Positions 23,893-32,078 of a stretch of DNA of 36,118 bases are shown in pieces; within the stretch, counting starts at the first letter, position 1; every line of letters starts with the position of its first letter. The notes under the pieces are model-generated. The model was given only the letters and a program-made list of their open reading frames with translations. It made no database searches and had not been told where the DNA came from. Position numbers and translations under genes: made by a program. Source of the DNA: an uncultured Prevotella sp. (GTDB taxonomy: Bacteria > Bacteroidota > Bacteroidia > Bacteroidales > Bacteroidaceae); assembly GCA_946624005.1 (NCBI GenBank), contig CAMORS010000021.1, forward strand, positions 1 to 36,118, written 5' to 3'.

Positions 23893-24639
23893 ATGAAAAA
23901 AAGACTATTCGCCGTGATAGCCGCTATCCTGGCAAGCGGCATCCTGATTGCCATGTGCCCTAAGAATGCAGGGCATGCCGTTCCTGTCTCGCTCGTTGAG
24001 TGGAAGGCCGGAACAACCGTAAGCGAGGCCGACATCAAGGCTTATGGAGGACTCGACAAATGTTTCGCTGCCGAACCCATACCCGACGCCGTATGGAAGC
24101 GCATGCAGGGCAAGACCTACAAGCAGAACCCCTATATCGGGCGCGACGACCTGCGCCATATCCGCGTGCTCCACTCCGACTACGACGGGAAGATCCATAT
24201 CGGCGAGATGATCGTCAACAAGCGGATAGCCGATGTCGTAGTACGAATATTCCGGCAGCTCTACGATGCGAAGTACCCCATCCAGCGGATGCTGCTGCCC
24301 GACGTCTACAATGCCGACGACGAGAAACAGATGCGCCACAACAACTCGTCGTGCTTCTGCTATCGCGTCGTAGCCGGAAGCAGCAAGCTTTCGAAGCATG
24401 CCCGAGGGCTGGCCATCGACATCAACACCCTCTACAACCCCTACTACAAAGTCCGGAAAAACGGCACCCGATACATTCAGCCTGCTACGGCGGCAAAATA
24501 CTGCAACCGCTCGGCCTCCTTCCCCTACAAGATCGACAAGAACGACCTCTGCTACCGTCTCTTCACTGAGGCCGGCTTCGAATGGGGAGGGTCGTGGAAA
24601 TCCTGCAAAGACTTTCAGCACTTCGAATTCAAAGAATAA
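23893..24639 (+). CDS. M15-family peptidoglycan peptidase
   Basis: A 248-residue exported protein: an N-terminal hydrophobic segment (residues 4-21), then a C-terminal zinc peptidase of the M15 type that trims peptide cross-bridges or stems of peptidoglycan. The zinc site is visible as His169 and Asp176 in SKHARGLAIDIN and His243 in FQHFEF, with the usual spacing. It matches the M15_4/Ply500-like family in which D-Ala-D-Ala carboxypeptidases and L-Ala-D-Glu endopeptidases occur; I cannot tell which. MCPKN after the hydrophobic segment is a poor lipobox. The LOG-family gene follows after 12 bases. Confidence 0.85.
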   Translation: MKKRLFAVIAAILASGILIAMCPKNAGHAVPVSLVEWKAGTTVSEADIKAYGGLDKCFAAEPIPDAVWKRMQGKTYKQNPYIGRDDLRHIRVLHSDYDGKIHIGEMIVNKRIADVVVRIFRQLYDAKYPIQRMLLPDVYNADDEKQMRHNNSSCFCYRVVAGSSKLSKHARGLAIDINTLYNPYYKVRKNGTRYIQPATAAKYCNRSASFPYKIDKNDLCYRLFTEAGFEWGGSWKSCKDFQHFEFKE

Positions 24640-24651
24640 ACCCTACGACAC

Positions 24652-25626
24652 ATGATTAGCAACACCGACCTAAACAAACTCAAGAACATCGTCGACTACT
24701 TCAAGGAAGTGCCCTACGATGTCACGCGCGCAGAGCTCTACAATGCCCGCGAGCTCTATCGCGGCTTCGAGACAGGCAAGCCAGAGACTTACCCCCAATG
24801 CTACGACCAGCGCGTCTACCGCCACTACTTGGCCACCGGCAAGCAAGGTGAGAGCATCGACGAATCGCTGGCGCGCACCATCCACGACCACGGCATCCAC
24901 ACCGCTATGGAAGCCTTCTTTCAGACCCATAGCAACCGCCTGACGGTAGGCATCATGGGCGGACATGCCCTGCTGCGCACCGACGGGATGTTCCGTAGCA
25001 TCACACTGCTCAGCAAACGGCTCACCGAACAGGGTTTCTATATGCTCAGCGGCGGCGGACCGGGAGCGATGGAAGCCACGCATCTGGGGGCATGGATGGC
25101 AGGACGGACGATAGAGGAAACAGACGATGCCCTGCTGACGCTGTCGGCAGCACCCTCGTTCCGCGACGAGGGGTGGCTATCGACAGCCCTTCTCGTGATG
25201 GAGCGCTACCCGCAGAGCCAGTATGTCAGCCTCGGCATCCCTACATGGCTGTACGGCCATGAGCCTTCGACACCCTTTGCCACACACATTGCCAAGTTTT
25301 TCGAGAACAGCATCCGCGAGGACAGCATCCTCACGCTGGCTTTCGGCGGCATCGTCTATACGCCGGGAAGCGCTGGTACGATGCAGGAAGTGTTTCAGGA
25401 TGCCGTTCAGAACCACTATCTGTCGTTCGGGTTCTCCAGTCCGATGATCTTCTTCGGGCGCGATTTCTGGACAAACGAGATGCCTGTCTACCCGCTGCTT
25501 GAGAATCTGTCGGTCCACGGCAAGTATCACAACCTGCTGCTCACGCTGACCGACGACACCGACGAGATTGTTGCCAAGCTGCAGGAGTTCAGGCAAACGG
25601 CTGCTGACACGTCGAAAGCTACATAG
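24652..25626 (+). CDS. LOG-family Rossmann-fold protein
   Basis: A 324-residue member of the LOG/lysine-decarboxylase-like nucleotide-binding superfamily. Signatures are VGIMGGHALLR (99-109), SGGGPGAMEATHLGAWMAG (133-151), and PGSAGTMQE (238-246), which replaces the family's PGGxGTxxE with Ser for the second Gly. LOG enzymes cleave nucleoside 5'-monophosphates to release the base (cytokinin activation in plants). Many bacterial members have unknown roles, and the longer ~320-residue type with an N-terminal extension is less studied. It probably shares a transcript with the M15 peptidase gene. Confidence 0.8.
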   Translation: MISNTDLNKLKNIVDYFKEVPYDVTRAELYNARELYRGFETGKPETYPQCYDQRVYRHYLATGKQGESIDESLARTIHDHGIHTAMEAFFQTHSNRLTVGIMGGHALLRTDGMFRSITLLSKRLTEQGFYMLSGGGPGAMEATHLGAWMAGRTIEETDDALLTLSAAPSFRDEGWLSTALLVMERYPQSQYVSLGIPTWLYGHEPSTPFATHIAKFFENSIREDSILTLAFGGIVYTPGSAGTMQEVFQDAVQNHYLSFGFSSPMIFFGRDFWTNEMPVYPLLENLSVHGKYHNLLLTLTDDTDEIVAKLQEFRQTAADTSKAT

Positions 25627-25640
25627 CGTGAAGCGAGCTG

Positions 25641-25684
25641 CAACAAAAAAGAATCGGAGAGTTTCGCTATGAAACTCTCCGATT
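25641..25684 (-). terminator. Terminator of the tRNA-Cys transcript
   Basis: A perfect 14-bp stem (25652-25665 with 25671-25684) with a 5-base loop. On the minus strand it is followed by CTTTTTTG, which ends the tRNA-Cys transcript. On the plus strand no T run follows, so it would be a weak terminator for the LOG gene. Confidence 0.8.
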
Positions 25685-25692
25685 TCGATGTG

Positions 25693-25763
25693 AGGTGCGT
25701 AGCAGAGTCGAACTGCTCTATATGGTTTTGCAGACCACCACATAACCGCTTTGTTAACGCACC
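25693..25763 (-). tRNA. tRNA-Cys (anticodon GCA)
   Basis: On the minus strand a 71-base cloverleaf: acceptor stem GGTGCGT with ACGCACC, a D arm in AACAAAGCGGTTATG, the anticodon loop TCTGCAAAA with GCA, and a T arm in GTTCGAC. The discriminator is U and CCA is not encoded. The downstream hairpin and upstream promoter fit a single-gene unit. Confidence 0.92.
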
Positions 25764-25781
25764 ATGATTGATTTTGCGGTG

Positions 25782-25813
25782 CAAAGGTACGAGAAATATT
25801 TCGAACCACCAAA
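25782..25813 (-). promoter_or_regulatory. Promoter of tRNA-Cys
   Basis: On the minus strand, TTTG (25813-25810), a 20-base spacer, then TACCTTTG (25789-25782), about 19 bases before the mature tRNA 5' end. Confidence 0.82.
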
Positions 25814-25816
25814 TTT

Positions 25817-26038
25817 TTACCCTTCTTTTTGTGTAAAATGGCTACTTTTTTTTATTTTTTGTGCCTCCACCCTATCCGTACAGCTCCCGTCATGCCCTTT
25901 ACGGACGTTTTTCAGCTGGCAGCCTGCACATCCTTCGCATGGGTCGGCTTTACCATAAAACACTTTGCGCAAACGATAGGCAAGATAGCCGACGGCGCAC
26001 AAGAGGACGATGGCGACAATGAAAAACTGCATGGTCAT
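25817..26038 (-). CDS. FeoB-associated Cys-rich membrane protein
   Basis: A 73-residue protein: one N-terminal membrane helix (residues 3-22, MQFFIVAIVLLCAVGYLAYR), then a CxxCxxC cluster (CEGCAGC, Cys34, Cys37, Cys40) and a basic tail. This matches the FeoB-associated Cys-rich family usually encoded beside ferrous iron transporters. No feoA or feoB lies in this window. Its ATG overlaps the helicase gene's stop by one base (TGATG), so translation is probably coupled. An alternative start is the Met at 26032. Confidence 0.78.
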   Translation of the reverse strand: MTMQFFIVAIVLLCAVGYLAYRLRKVFYGKADPCEGCAGCQLKNVRKGHDGSCTDRVEAQKIKKSSHFTQKEG

Positions 26039-28419
26039 CAGCCGATGATTTTATAGCGGGCGAACTTCAGAAGCAGCTGTTTCGTACCAGCATTTTGGAA
26101 TGCCACCGTGGCTTTTGTGTTCTCGCCAGAGCCTTCAACGCTCAACACATTGCCGATGCCGAAGCGCTCGTGTTCGATGACATTGCCCTCGCTCAACATG
26201 GGCTTTTCACCGAATGACGAAGCCGACGAAGGTTGCCTCACGGCATCGCTCAGACGGCGCAGATTGCCGCCCACCTGTGCGTAGCTCCGCTTGAAGCGCG
26301 ACGAGAAGGGGTCCTGCGGCTGTTCTTCTCTGTGTCCGACGATACGGGGCTTGGGGTCGGCTCTGAACTGTGAGGCGACGGGACGCGAATTTTGCATCCT
26401 GCTGTTGCTGCGGAAGAAGTCGGTTGTCGGTTCTCCGTTCTCTTCTATCGTCAAGAGTGCCGGGTCGAGGTCGTTGATGAATCGGCTGGGCGTGTCAAAC
26501 TCCATCTTGCCGTAGCGGTAGCGGTTGCGTGCACAGGTGAGGATGCAGTGTCGTTCGGCACGGGTGATGGCCACATAGAGCAGTCGGCGTTCCTCCTCGA
26601 GTTCGCGCTTCGAACTTGTCGCCATCGGACTGGGGAAGATATTCTCTTCCAGACCGACGACGAAGACAGTGGGAAACTCCAGTCCCTTCGCGCTGTGGAC
26701 GGTCATCAGCGACACGCGGTGCTTCTCGCCCTCGTCGTCGCTGTCGAGGTCGGTCATCAGCGACACCTCCTGAAGGAAGGACGTGAGGGAAACGCCGTCG
26801 GCACGATCTTCTTCCCTACCCGACTCCACAAACTCCTGCAGACTGCTGAGAAACTCCTCCAGGTTCTCCTGGCGTGCGATGGCTTCGGGCGTCTTCTCTG
26901 CGTATAGGTCTTTGTAGATGCCGCTTTGCTGGATAATCTCGGCACCCATCTCGTAGGCATCCTGGGTGGCGGCTTTTTGTGCGAAACCACTGATGAGCTG
27001 GTGAAACGCACCCAGTTTGGCCAATGTCCCACTGTTCACCTTCATGCCATACTGCATGGGATTGCTCACCACCGCCCACAGGCTGACACCCTGCGTCATG
27101 GCCGTCTCCGAGATCCTGCCTACCGTCGTGTCGCCGATGCCGCGCGTAGGATAGTTGATGATGCGCTTCAGGGCTTCCTCGTCGTCGGGATTGACAACAA
27201 GTCGGAAATAGGCGATGATGTCCTTGATTTCTTTCCGTTGATAGAAGCTCAGTCCGCCGTAGATGCGGTAGGGGATGTTTTCCTTGCGGAACGCCTCCTC
27301 AAAGCTGCGGCTCTGCGCATTTGTACGGTAGAGGATGGCGAAGTCGCTATACTCGCAACCGTCTTCTTTGCGTATGCGCTTGATGTCCTTGCTGACAATC
27401 AGGGCCTCCTCCTTGTCGCTGTAGGCCTTCTTCAGGACGAGTTTCTCGCCCTCCTGATTGCGGCTGTAGATGTCTTTCGGAATCTGCCGCTCATTGTGCT
27501 TGATCAGGCTGTTGGCCGCATTCACGATGCGCTGTGTGCTGCGATAGTTGCGCTCCAACTTAAATTGTCGAGCATTATCGTATAACTTTGTGAACTCTAA
27601 TATGTTATCGATGTTTGCACCACGGAATCCATAGATACTCTGAGCATCGTCGCCCACCACACAGACGGCCTGCCGCTCCTTCGTCAGCTGATAGACGATG
27701 CGTTGCTGCGCACCGTTCGTGTCCTGATACTCGTCGACGAGGACGTAGGCAAACTGGTTGACGTATTTCTGGCGTATCTCCTCATGCTCGTTGAAGAGTA
27801 CGTAGGTGTAGACCAGGAGGTCGTCGAAGTCCATTGCGTTGGCTTGCCGGCAGCGGGCTGCGTATGCCGAATAGATTTGGGTGATGGCAGGCATGCGCTG
27901 TTCGTAGTCGCGCTGCAGGGCTGCCCGGTCGATGGCATAGTCGTCGGCCAGAATCAGGTGGTTCTTCGCCATGCTGATGCGGTTGTGTACCGTAGCGGGC
28001 TTGTATTGCTTGTCGTTGAGTCCCAAATCCTTGATAATCGCCTTGATGAGCGAGCGCGAATCGGCTTCGTCGTAGATGGTGAAGTTGCTGTTGAAGCCGA
28101 TGTGCTGCGCCTCGCGGCGTAGGATTCTGGAAAAGATGCTGTGGAACGTACCCATATAGAGATGGCGTGCCTGCTCTTCGCCTACCAGTCGGCCGATGCG
28201 TTCGCGCATCTCGCGAGCCGCCTTGTTGGTGAAGGTCAGGGCCAGGATGTTCCAGGGTTTGAAGCCGTGCTGCTCCAGCAGATAGGCTATCTTGTAGGTC
28301 AGCACGCGCGTCTTGCCCGAGCCAGCTCCGGCTATCACTAACTGCGGTCCGTCGCAATATTCCACAGCCTTGCGCTGACTCTCGTTCAGTTCTTCTAATA
28401 ATGAATGATTCTTTTCCAT
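26038..28419 (-). CDS. UvrD/PcrA-type superfamily 1A DNA helicase
   Basis: A 793-residue 3'-5' DNA helicase used in nucleotide excision and mismatch repair, replication restart and removal of RecA filaments. Motifs in order: LNESQRKAVE (Q motif, 11-20), Walker A AGAGSGKT (30-37), TFTNKAAREM (62-71), Walker B VDEYQDTN (228-235), GDDAQSIYGFRGA (256-268), LERNYRST, and in the second half LMTVHSAKGLEFPTVFVVGL and EEERRLLYVAITRA. The C-terminal ~48 residues (VIEHERFGIGNVLSVEG) are the Tudor-like tail typical of PcrA, which binds RNA polymerase in other bacteria. A TTG three bases upstream is in frame; the ATG at 28419 is preferred. Confidence 0.93.
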   Translation of the reverse strand: MEKNHSLLEELNESQRKAVEYCDGPQLVIAGAGSGKTRVLTYKIAYLLEQHGFKPWNILALTFTNKAAREMRERIGRLVGEEQARHLYMGTFHSIFSRILRREAQHIGFNSNFTIYDEADSRSLIKAIIKDLGLNDKQYKPATVHNRISMAKNHLILADDYAIDRAALQRDYEQRMPAITQIYSAYAARCRQANAMDFDDLLVYTYVLFNEHEEIRQKYVNQFAYVLVDEYQDTNGAQQRIVYQLTKERQAVCVVGDDAQSIYGFRGANIDNILEFTKLYDNARQFKLERNYRSTQRIVNAANSLIKHNERQIPKDIYSRNQEGEKLVLKKAYSDKEEALIVSKDIKRIRKEDGCEYSDFAILYRTNAQSRSFEEAFRKENIPYRIYGGLSFYQRKEIKDIIAYFRLVVNPDDEEALKRIINYPTRGIGDTTVGRISETAMTQGVSLWAVVSNPMQYGMKVNSGTLAKLGAFHQLISGFAQKAATQDAYEMGAEIIQQSGIYKDLYAEKTPEAIARQENLEEFLSSLQEFVESGREEDRADGVSLTSFLQEVSLMTDLDSDDEGEKHRVSLMTVHSAKGLEFPTVFVVGLEENIFPSPMATSSKRELEEERRLLYVAITRAERHCILTCARNRYRYGKMEFDTPSRFINDLDPALLTIEENGEPTTDFFRSNSRMQNSRPVASQFRADPKPRIVGHREEQPQDPFSSRFKRSYAQVGGNLRRLSDAVRQPSSASSFGEKPMLSEGNVIEHERFGIGNVLSVEGSGENTKATVAFQNAGTKQLLLKFARYKIIG

Positions 28420-28433
28420 CAAGTAACTCTCTA

Positions 28434-29318
28434 TTATTTCTTTTCGGGTAGTTGAAACATCTCCCCGAGCTCAAAATCAAAGTCGTCTGGTTTGAAATTT
28501 ACACAGCCGCTCCACGGGTAGAAGGTCATCTCGCCTATGTAAACACGGTTGTTCACGTCATAGAAATCAACCCTTACAAACGGAAAGTCCTTCGACAGCC
28601 GCCTGGCTATTTCCAACATTTTGCCGAAGCCGTCGGGCCTTGGTATCGCATCACGACTGACCGGACAGTCGCTTTCCACATCCAAAGGATTCCATTCCAC
28701 ATCGTAGAAATTGCGCTTGTGGTCTGTTGACCGATTGGTGTCGACCCACACCACCCGTGGCTCTCCGTTGAAGCACATCACCTTGTAGTCGTTCAGCTCC
28801 TTCTGACTGCTGTCGTTCGAAACGAGCAGTTCCTCCACCATAATCTTCGGCTCTACATCGAAGAATGCCCATTCTCTTCCAAACACGATGGGCGACGGTA
28901 CGCGCCATTCGTTGAATGTCTTATAGATGTTCGCCTTGTTCATCTTCGACTTGTCGCGAACAATGACGTTGTTGCCATAACCGTTGTTACACTTGATGAT
29001 GAACTGCTCGGGCAGCGCATCGAAGTCGATGTCGTCTATGCTGTCGCCCACTTGTAATGTCTTTGGCACATATTCGCCAAGACCTTTCTCTTCGAGATAC
29101 GATTTCTCCAGATGTTTGTCTACACATCGGGGCATCCGCTCGTCGCGATAGTTCAGCTTATACCAGGCAATCTTCTCCGAAAATCGCTTGGGTTGTTTCA
29201 AATCAGGCCAACGCCCCACCTTCACTCGGTACTGGAGCATCACGACCATCCTGTCGGGCAGGAACCTGACCGTATTTTCCAGGATGCGTCTGACAGCTTT
29301 GTTACTTATTGAACTCAT
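28434..29318 (-). CDS. TupA-like ATP-grasp protein
   Basis: A 294-residue protein of the TupA-like ATP-grasp family. Landmarks are PKRFSEKIAWYKLNYRD, FIIKCNNGYGNNVIV (the nucleotide loop), EWAFFDVEPKIMVEELL, DYKVMCFNGEPR, and the metal-ligand end FVRVDFYDVNNRVYIGEMTF. TupA in Bacillus builds teichuronopeptide, and members are common in capsule and exopolysaccharide clusters, where they are thought to form amide links on glycans. Here it stands alone between mtgA and the helicase gene, so the substrate is unknown. It has no signal peptide and lies 14 bases from the helicase start. Confidence 0.85.
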   Translation of the reverse strand: MSSISNKAVRRILENTVRFLPDRMVVMLQYRVKVGRWPDLKQPKRFSEKIAWYKLNYRDERMPRCVDKHLEKSYLEEKGLGEYVPKTLQVGDSIDDIDFDALPEQFIIKCNNGYGNNVIVRDKSKMNKANIYKTFNEWRVPSPIVFGREWAFFDVEPKIMVEELLVSNDSSQKELNDYKVMCFNGEPRVVWVDTNRSTDHKRNFYDVEWNPLDVESDCPVSRDAIPRPDGFGKMLEIARRLSKDFPFVRVDFYDVNNRVYIGEMTFYPWSGCVNFKPDDFDFELGEMFQLPEKK

Positions 29319-29357
29319 GGATATTAGTTGGGCTAATCGTGTTTTGCAAACTATCGT

Positions 29358-30086
29358 TTATTTCTTGTAGATTCCTCCGTCGACGGTCTTCGGGTCGACG
29401 TCTTGCCCTTCACGTGGCATGATGGGCACAAACTTCATCTGCTTCATGATGGCGTACTTGCGCTTCACCATGTAGTTGGAGGGATTCTTCGACGAAAACT
29501 TCCTCGGGTTGGGCAGCGTGGCGGCTATCAGGGCGCAGTTGGCTCGCGTCAAGTCGGCCGCATGACAGTCGAAATGCTCCCGTGCCACAGCCTCAACGCC
29601 ATAGATGCCGTCGCCCATCTCGATGCTGTTCAGATAGACCTCCATGATGCGCTGCTTGCTCCATACGAACTCTATCAGCACGGTGAAATAAGCCTCCAGC
29701 CCCTTTCTCACCCACGAGCGGCCGGGCCACAGGAAGACGTTCTTGGCCGTCTGCTGTGTGATGGTACTGCCGCCCAGCTTGCGTTTTCCCTCTAAGTTCT
29801 TCATGGCTGCCTGCTCGATGGCCTTATAGTCGAAGCCGTGATGCTTCAGGAAGCGCTGGTCCTCACTGGCCATAACGGCCACGGGCATGCTCTGCGACAT
29901 CTTGTCGAGCGACACCCAGTGGTGCTTCAGTTTCAGCGGTTTTCCCTCCTGCCGTTGCTCAACGCAGCGGATGAGCATCAGCGGTGTGACAAAGACCGGT
30001 ACGAAACGTAGCAGCACAACAGAAAGAATGGTGGAGGCAAAGAAGGCCACCACCATCCATTTCAGCGTTTTTTTGATGAATTTCAA
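29358..30086 (-). CDS. mtgA: Monofunctional peptidoglycan glycosyltransferase
   Basis: A 242-residue GT51 enzyme that polymerizes lipid II into glycan strands at the outer face of the inner membrane, without a transpeptidase domain. It has one N-terminal membrane helix (about 11-35), the catalytic Glu75 in ASEDQRFLKHHGFD, the second motif GGSTITQQTAKN (105-116), RKGLEAYFTVLIE, and EVYLNSIEMGDGIYG. Start choice: the only codon that keeps the basic N-terminus (KFIKKTLK) before the helix is a TTG at 30086. The next in-frame ATG is Met11, at the edge of the helix. The upstream gap is filled by a short-word A-rich array. Confidence 0.9.
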   Translation of the reverse strand: MKFIKKTLKWMVVAFFASTILSVVLLRFVPVFVTPLMLIRCVEQRQEGKPLKLKHHWVSLDKMSQSMPVAVMASEDQRFLKHHGFDYKAIEQAAMKNLEGKRKLGGSTITQQTAKNVFLWPGRSWVRKGLEAYFTVLIEFVWSKQRIMEVYLNSIEMGDGIYGVEAVAREHFDCHAADLTRANCALIAATLPNPRKFSSKNPSNYMVKRKYAIMKQMKFVPIMPREGQDVDPKTVDGGIYKK

Positions 30087-30143
30087 TTTTTCAATCTTTC
30101 AATTTTCACCTTTTCAGTTTCTTACCTTTTTCACCTTTTTCAG
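30087..30143. repeat. Short-word array upstream of mtgA
   Basis: Read on the minus strand, words of 7-9 bases starting TGAAA recur: TGAAAAAGG twice, TGAAAAGG, TGAAAAT, TGAAAGA, TGAAAAA. They run up to the proposed TTG start of mtgA and fill the whole gap after the OmpA-like gene. Confidence 0.65.
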
Positions 30144-30144
30144 G

Positions 30145-30861
30145 TTACTGCAGCGTTCCGGCATTGGCAGCGTCGATCATAGCCTGGCTGGCATAGAGAT
30201 AGATCTCGACGCGACGGTTCTGAGCCTTACCGGCAGCGGTAGAGTTGTCGGCAACGGGGTTAGCCTCGCCAAGTCCTTCCACCGAACGAATCTGGCTGGC
30301 AGCAACAGCCTGACCGAGCAGGTAGTTCTGCACGCTCTGGGCACGCTGCAGCGACAGCTGCTGGTTCTTCTGATAGCTCTGCTCGGCGGTAGAGTTCTTC
30401 CATCCGGCATTGTCGGTATAGCCCTGGATAGCGACGTCGGCGTCGTTGTAGGTCTTCAGCACGTTGGCAAACTCCGTGAGCGATGTCTTGGCGGCATTGG
30501 CCAGCGTAGCGCTACCTGTGGTGAAGAGGATACCGCTGTCGAAGGTCACCTTCACAGCCTGCAGACCGTTAGCGTCGGTGATGCTTTCCACCTGAGCGTT
30601 CTTCACAGCCTCGGCAGCAGCCTTGGCCTTGTCCATCTTCTTGCCGATGAGCACACCAGCCGTAGCACCTACAGCCGTACCGATAGCGGCACCGATGGCT
30701 GTGCTCTTCGTGTTATGACCAATCACCTGACCCAGGATGCCACCTAAAGCAGCACCGCCGGCACCACCGATGATACCACCCTTAGCGGTGTTGTTCATAC
30801 CACAACCAGACAACAGAACGAGGGAGCAGAGTCCCAGAACGGATAACTTAAACTTTTTCAT
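30145..30861 (-). CDS. OmpA-family lipoprotein with glycine-zipper segment
   Basis: 238 residues. The lipobox is LLSGC with Cys20. A glycine-zipper-like hydrophobic stretch follows (27-75: GGIIGGAGGAALGGILGQVIG and GAAIGTAVGATAGVLIG), then a C-terminal OmpA domain (about 105-228) with the peptidoglycan-binding signature around AIQGYTDNAG and the AQNRRVEIYL helix. It probably anchors the outer membrane to the cell wall. It resembles YiaD-type lipoproteins. It is the first gene of a minus-strand run into mtgA and beyond, with a promoter at 30968-30999 and a leader of about 100 bases. Confidence 0.9.
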   Translation of the reverse strand: MKKFKLSVLGLCSLVLLSGCGMNNTAKGGIIGGAGGAALGGILGQVIGHNTKSTAIGAAIGTAVGATAGVLIGKKMDKAKAAAEAVKNAQVESITDANGLQAVKVTFDSGILFTTGSATLANAAKTSLTEFANVLKTYNDADVAIQGYTDNAGWKNSTAEQSYQKNQQLSLQRAQSVQNYLLGQAVAASQIRSVEGLGEANPVADNSTAAGKAQNRRVEIYLYASQAMIDAANAGTLQ

Positions 30862-30967
30862 TTCTTTGTTTTTTTAATTGGTTTACTATACTTTATTCTT
30901 TATTCGTGCATGCGTATGAGCAAGTAATTCTTACATGAAGAATGCTGTTGGTGTACACATTACGACG

Positions 30968-30999
30968 CAAAGGTAAACATTTATTTTTAAACCGACAAG
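30968..30999 (-). promoter_or_regulatory. Bacteroidota-type promoter of the OmpA-lipoprotein operon
   Basis: On the minus strand, CTTG (30999-30996, one mismatch to TTTG), a 20-base spacer, then TACCTTTG (30975-30968). Confidence 0.72.
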
Positions 31000-31056
31000 C
31001 AATTAAGCTTTTTTATGACAAACTAAAGAAAACTTAATTTTTAAGGCCATTGCATG

Positions 31057-31084
31057 TTTGAACCGTCTTTTTTGTGTAAATTTG
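31057..31084 (+). promoter_or_regulatory. Probable promoter of ispE
   Basis: TAAATTTG at 31077-31084 fits the -7 box, 19 bases before the ATG. The nearest TTTG (31057-31060) is only 16 bases upstream, shorter than the usual 19-21. Confidence 0.45.
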
Positions 31085-31103
31085 CAACTCAAATCATACC
31101 ATC

Positions 31104-31961
31104 ATGACATCAACGAACATCAAAGCTTGTGCTAAAATCAACCTTGGCCTGAACATCGTCAGCCGTCGTCCCGACGGTTATCACAACCTCGAGACGGTGT
31201 TCTACCCCGTGCCTATCTACGACGACATCACGATAGAACCGCTATCCGAAAGTCAGCCGACGACATTGACGATTGTCTCTCCTTCTGTCGATGAAGGGAG
31301 CTCCACCCCACCTCTGCCTGTCGACGACAATCTCGTGATGAAGGCTTATCGGCTCGTTGCCGAACACTATACCTTGCCGCCGGTCAGCATAACGCTCGTC
31401 AAGCGCATCCCCATGCAGGCCGGTATGGGAGGCGGGTCGGCCGACTGTTCGTTCACCATCCGCCTGCTCAACGAGATGTTTAACCTCGACATGGAAACGG
31501 CTGAAATGGAGGCATTTGCATTAAAGTTGGGAGCCGACTGTCCTTTCTTCGTACGGGCCACGCCAGCCTATGCTGAGGGTATCGGCGAACAGCTCTATCC
31601 CGTTCAGCTCGACCTGAGCCGATATGCGCTGGCCATCGTCAAACCACCCGTTGCCGTATCTACGCGGGAGGCCTTCGCCAACATCAAGCCCAAACAGCCT
31701 ATCGTGAACTGTCGTGAGATCGTCAGGCGGCCTATTGACGAATGGCGCGACCAGCTATGCAATGATTTCGAAGACAGCATCTTTCCCCAATATCCTGTCA
31801 TACGGGAAGGCAAGGAACAGCTTTACCGTCTCGGTGCCCGTTATGCTGCGATGTCGGGAAGCGGTAGCGCTCTCTTCGCCTTCTTCGACCAGGATCGTCT
31901 GCCCGACTTGCATCATGCCTTCCCCCAGAACTGGTTCAAACAGCTAATCATCAACACCTAA
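31104..31961 (+). CDS. ispE: 4-diphosphocytidyl-2-C-methyl-D-erythritol kinase
   Basis: A 285-residue GHMP kinase of the non-mevalonate isoprenoid pathway; it phosphorylates CDP-methylerythritol. Signatures are the catalytic Lys11 in ACAKINLGL, RRPDGYHNLETVF, the ATP-binding loop PMQAGMGGGSADCS (103-116), the catalytic Asp145 in GADCPFF, and the C-terminal GHMP motif MSGSGSALFAFF. Length is typical. The gene's last codons (ATC AAC ACC TAA) read into the downstream tandem array, so the stop codon itself is part of the repeat. Isoprenoids made here would feed the menaquinone tail attached by MenA. Confidence 0.94.
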   Translation: MTSTNIKACAKINLGLNIVSRRPDGYHNLETVFYPVPIYDDITIEPLSESQPTTLTIVSPSVDEGSSTPPLPVDDNLVMKAYRLVAEHYTLPPVSITLVKRIPMQAGMGGGSADCSFTIRLLNEMFNLDMETAEMEAFALKLGADCPFFVRATPAYAEGIGEQLYPVQLDLSRYALAIVKPPVAVSTREAFANIKPKQPIVNCREIVRRPIDEWRDQLCNDFEDSIFPQYPVIREGKEQLYRLGARYAAMSGSGSALFAFFDQDRLPDLHHAFPQNWFKQLIINT

Positions 31962-32078
31962 CATCCATCACCTAACACCCATCACCCATTATAGACAATC
32001 CATCAACACCCATCACCTAACACCCATCACCCATTAGACAATCCATCAACACCCATCACCTAACACCCATCACCCATG
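31950..32078. repeat. Tandem array from the ispE stop to the next start codon
   Basis: Short words of period 7 (AACACCT, AACATCC, ATCACCT, AACACCC, ATCACCC) begin inside the end of ispE. Two 43-base copies follow (31993-32035 and 32036-32078), identical except for the last base. In the second copy the terminal CCATT becomes CCATG and supplies the start codon of the next gene. Confidence 0.88.
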
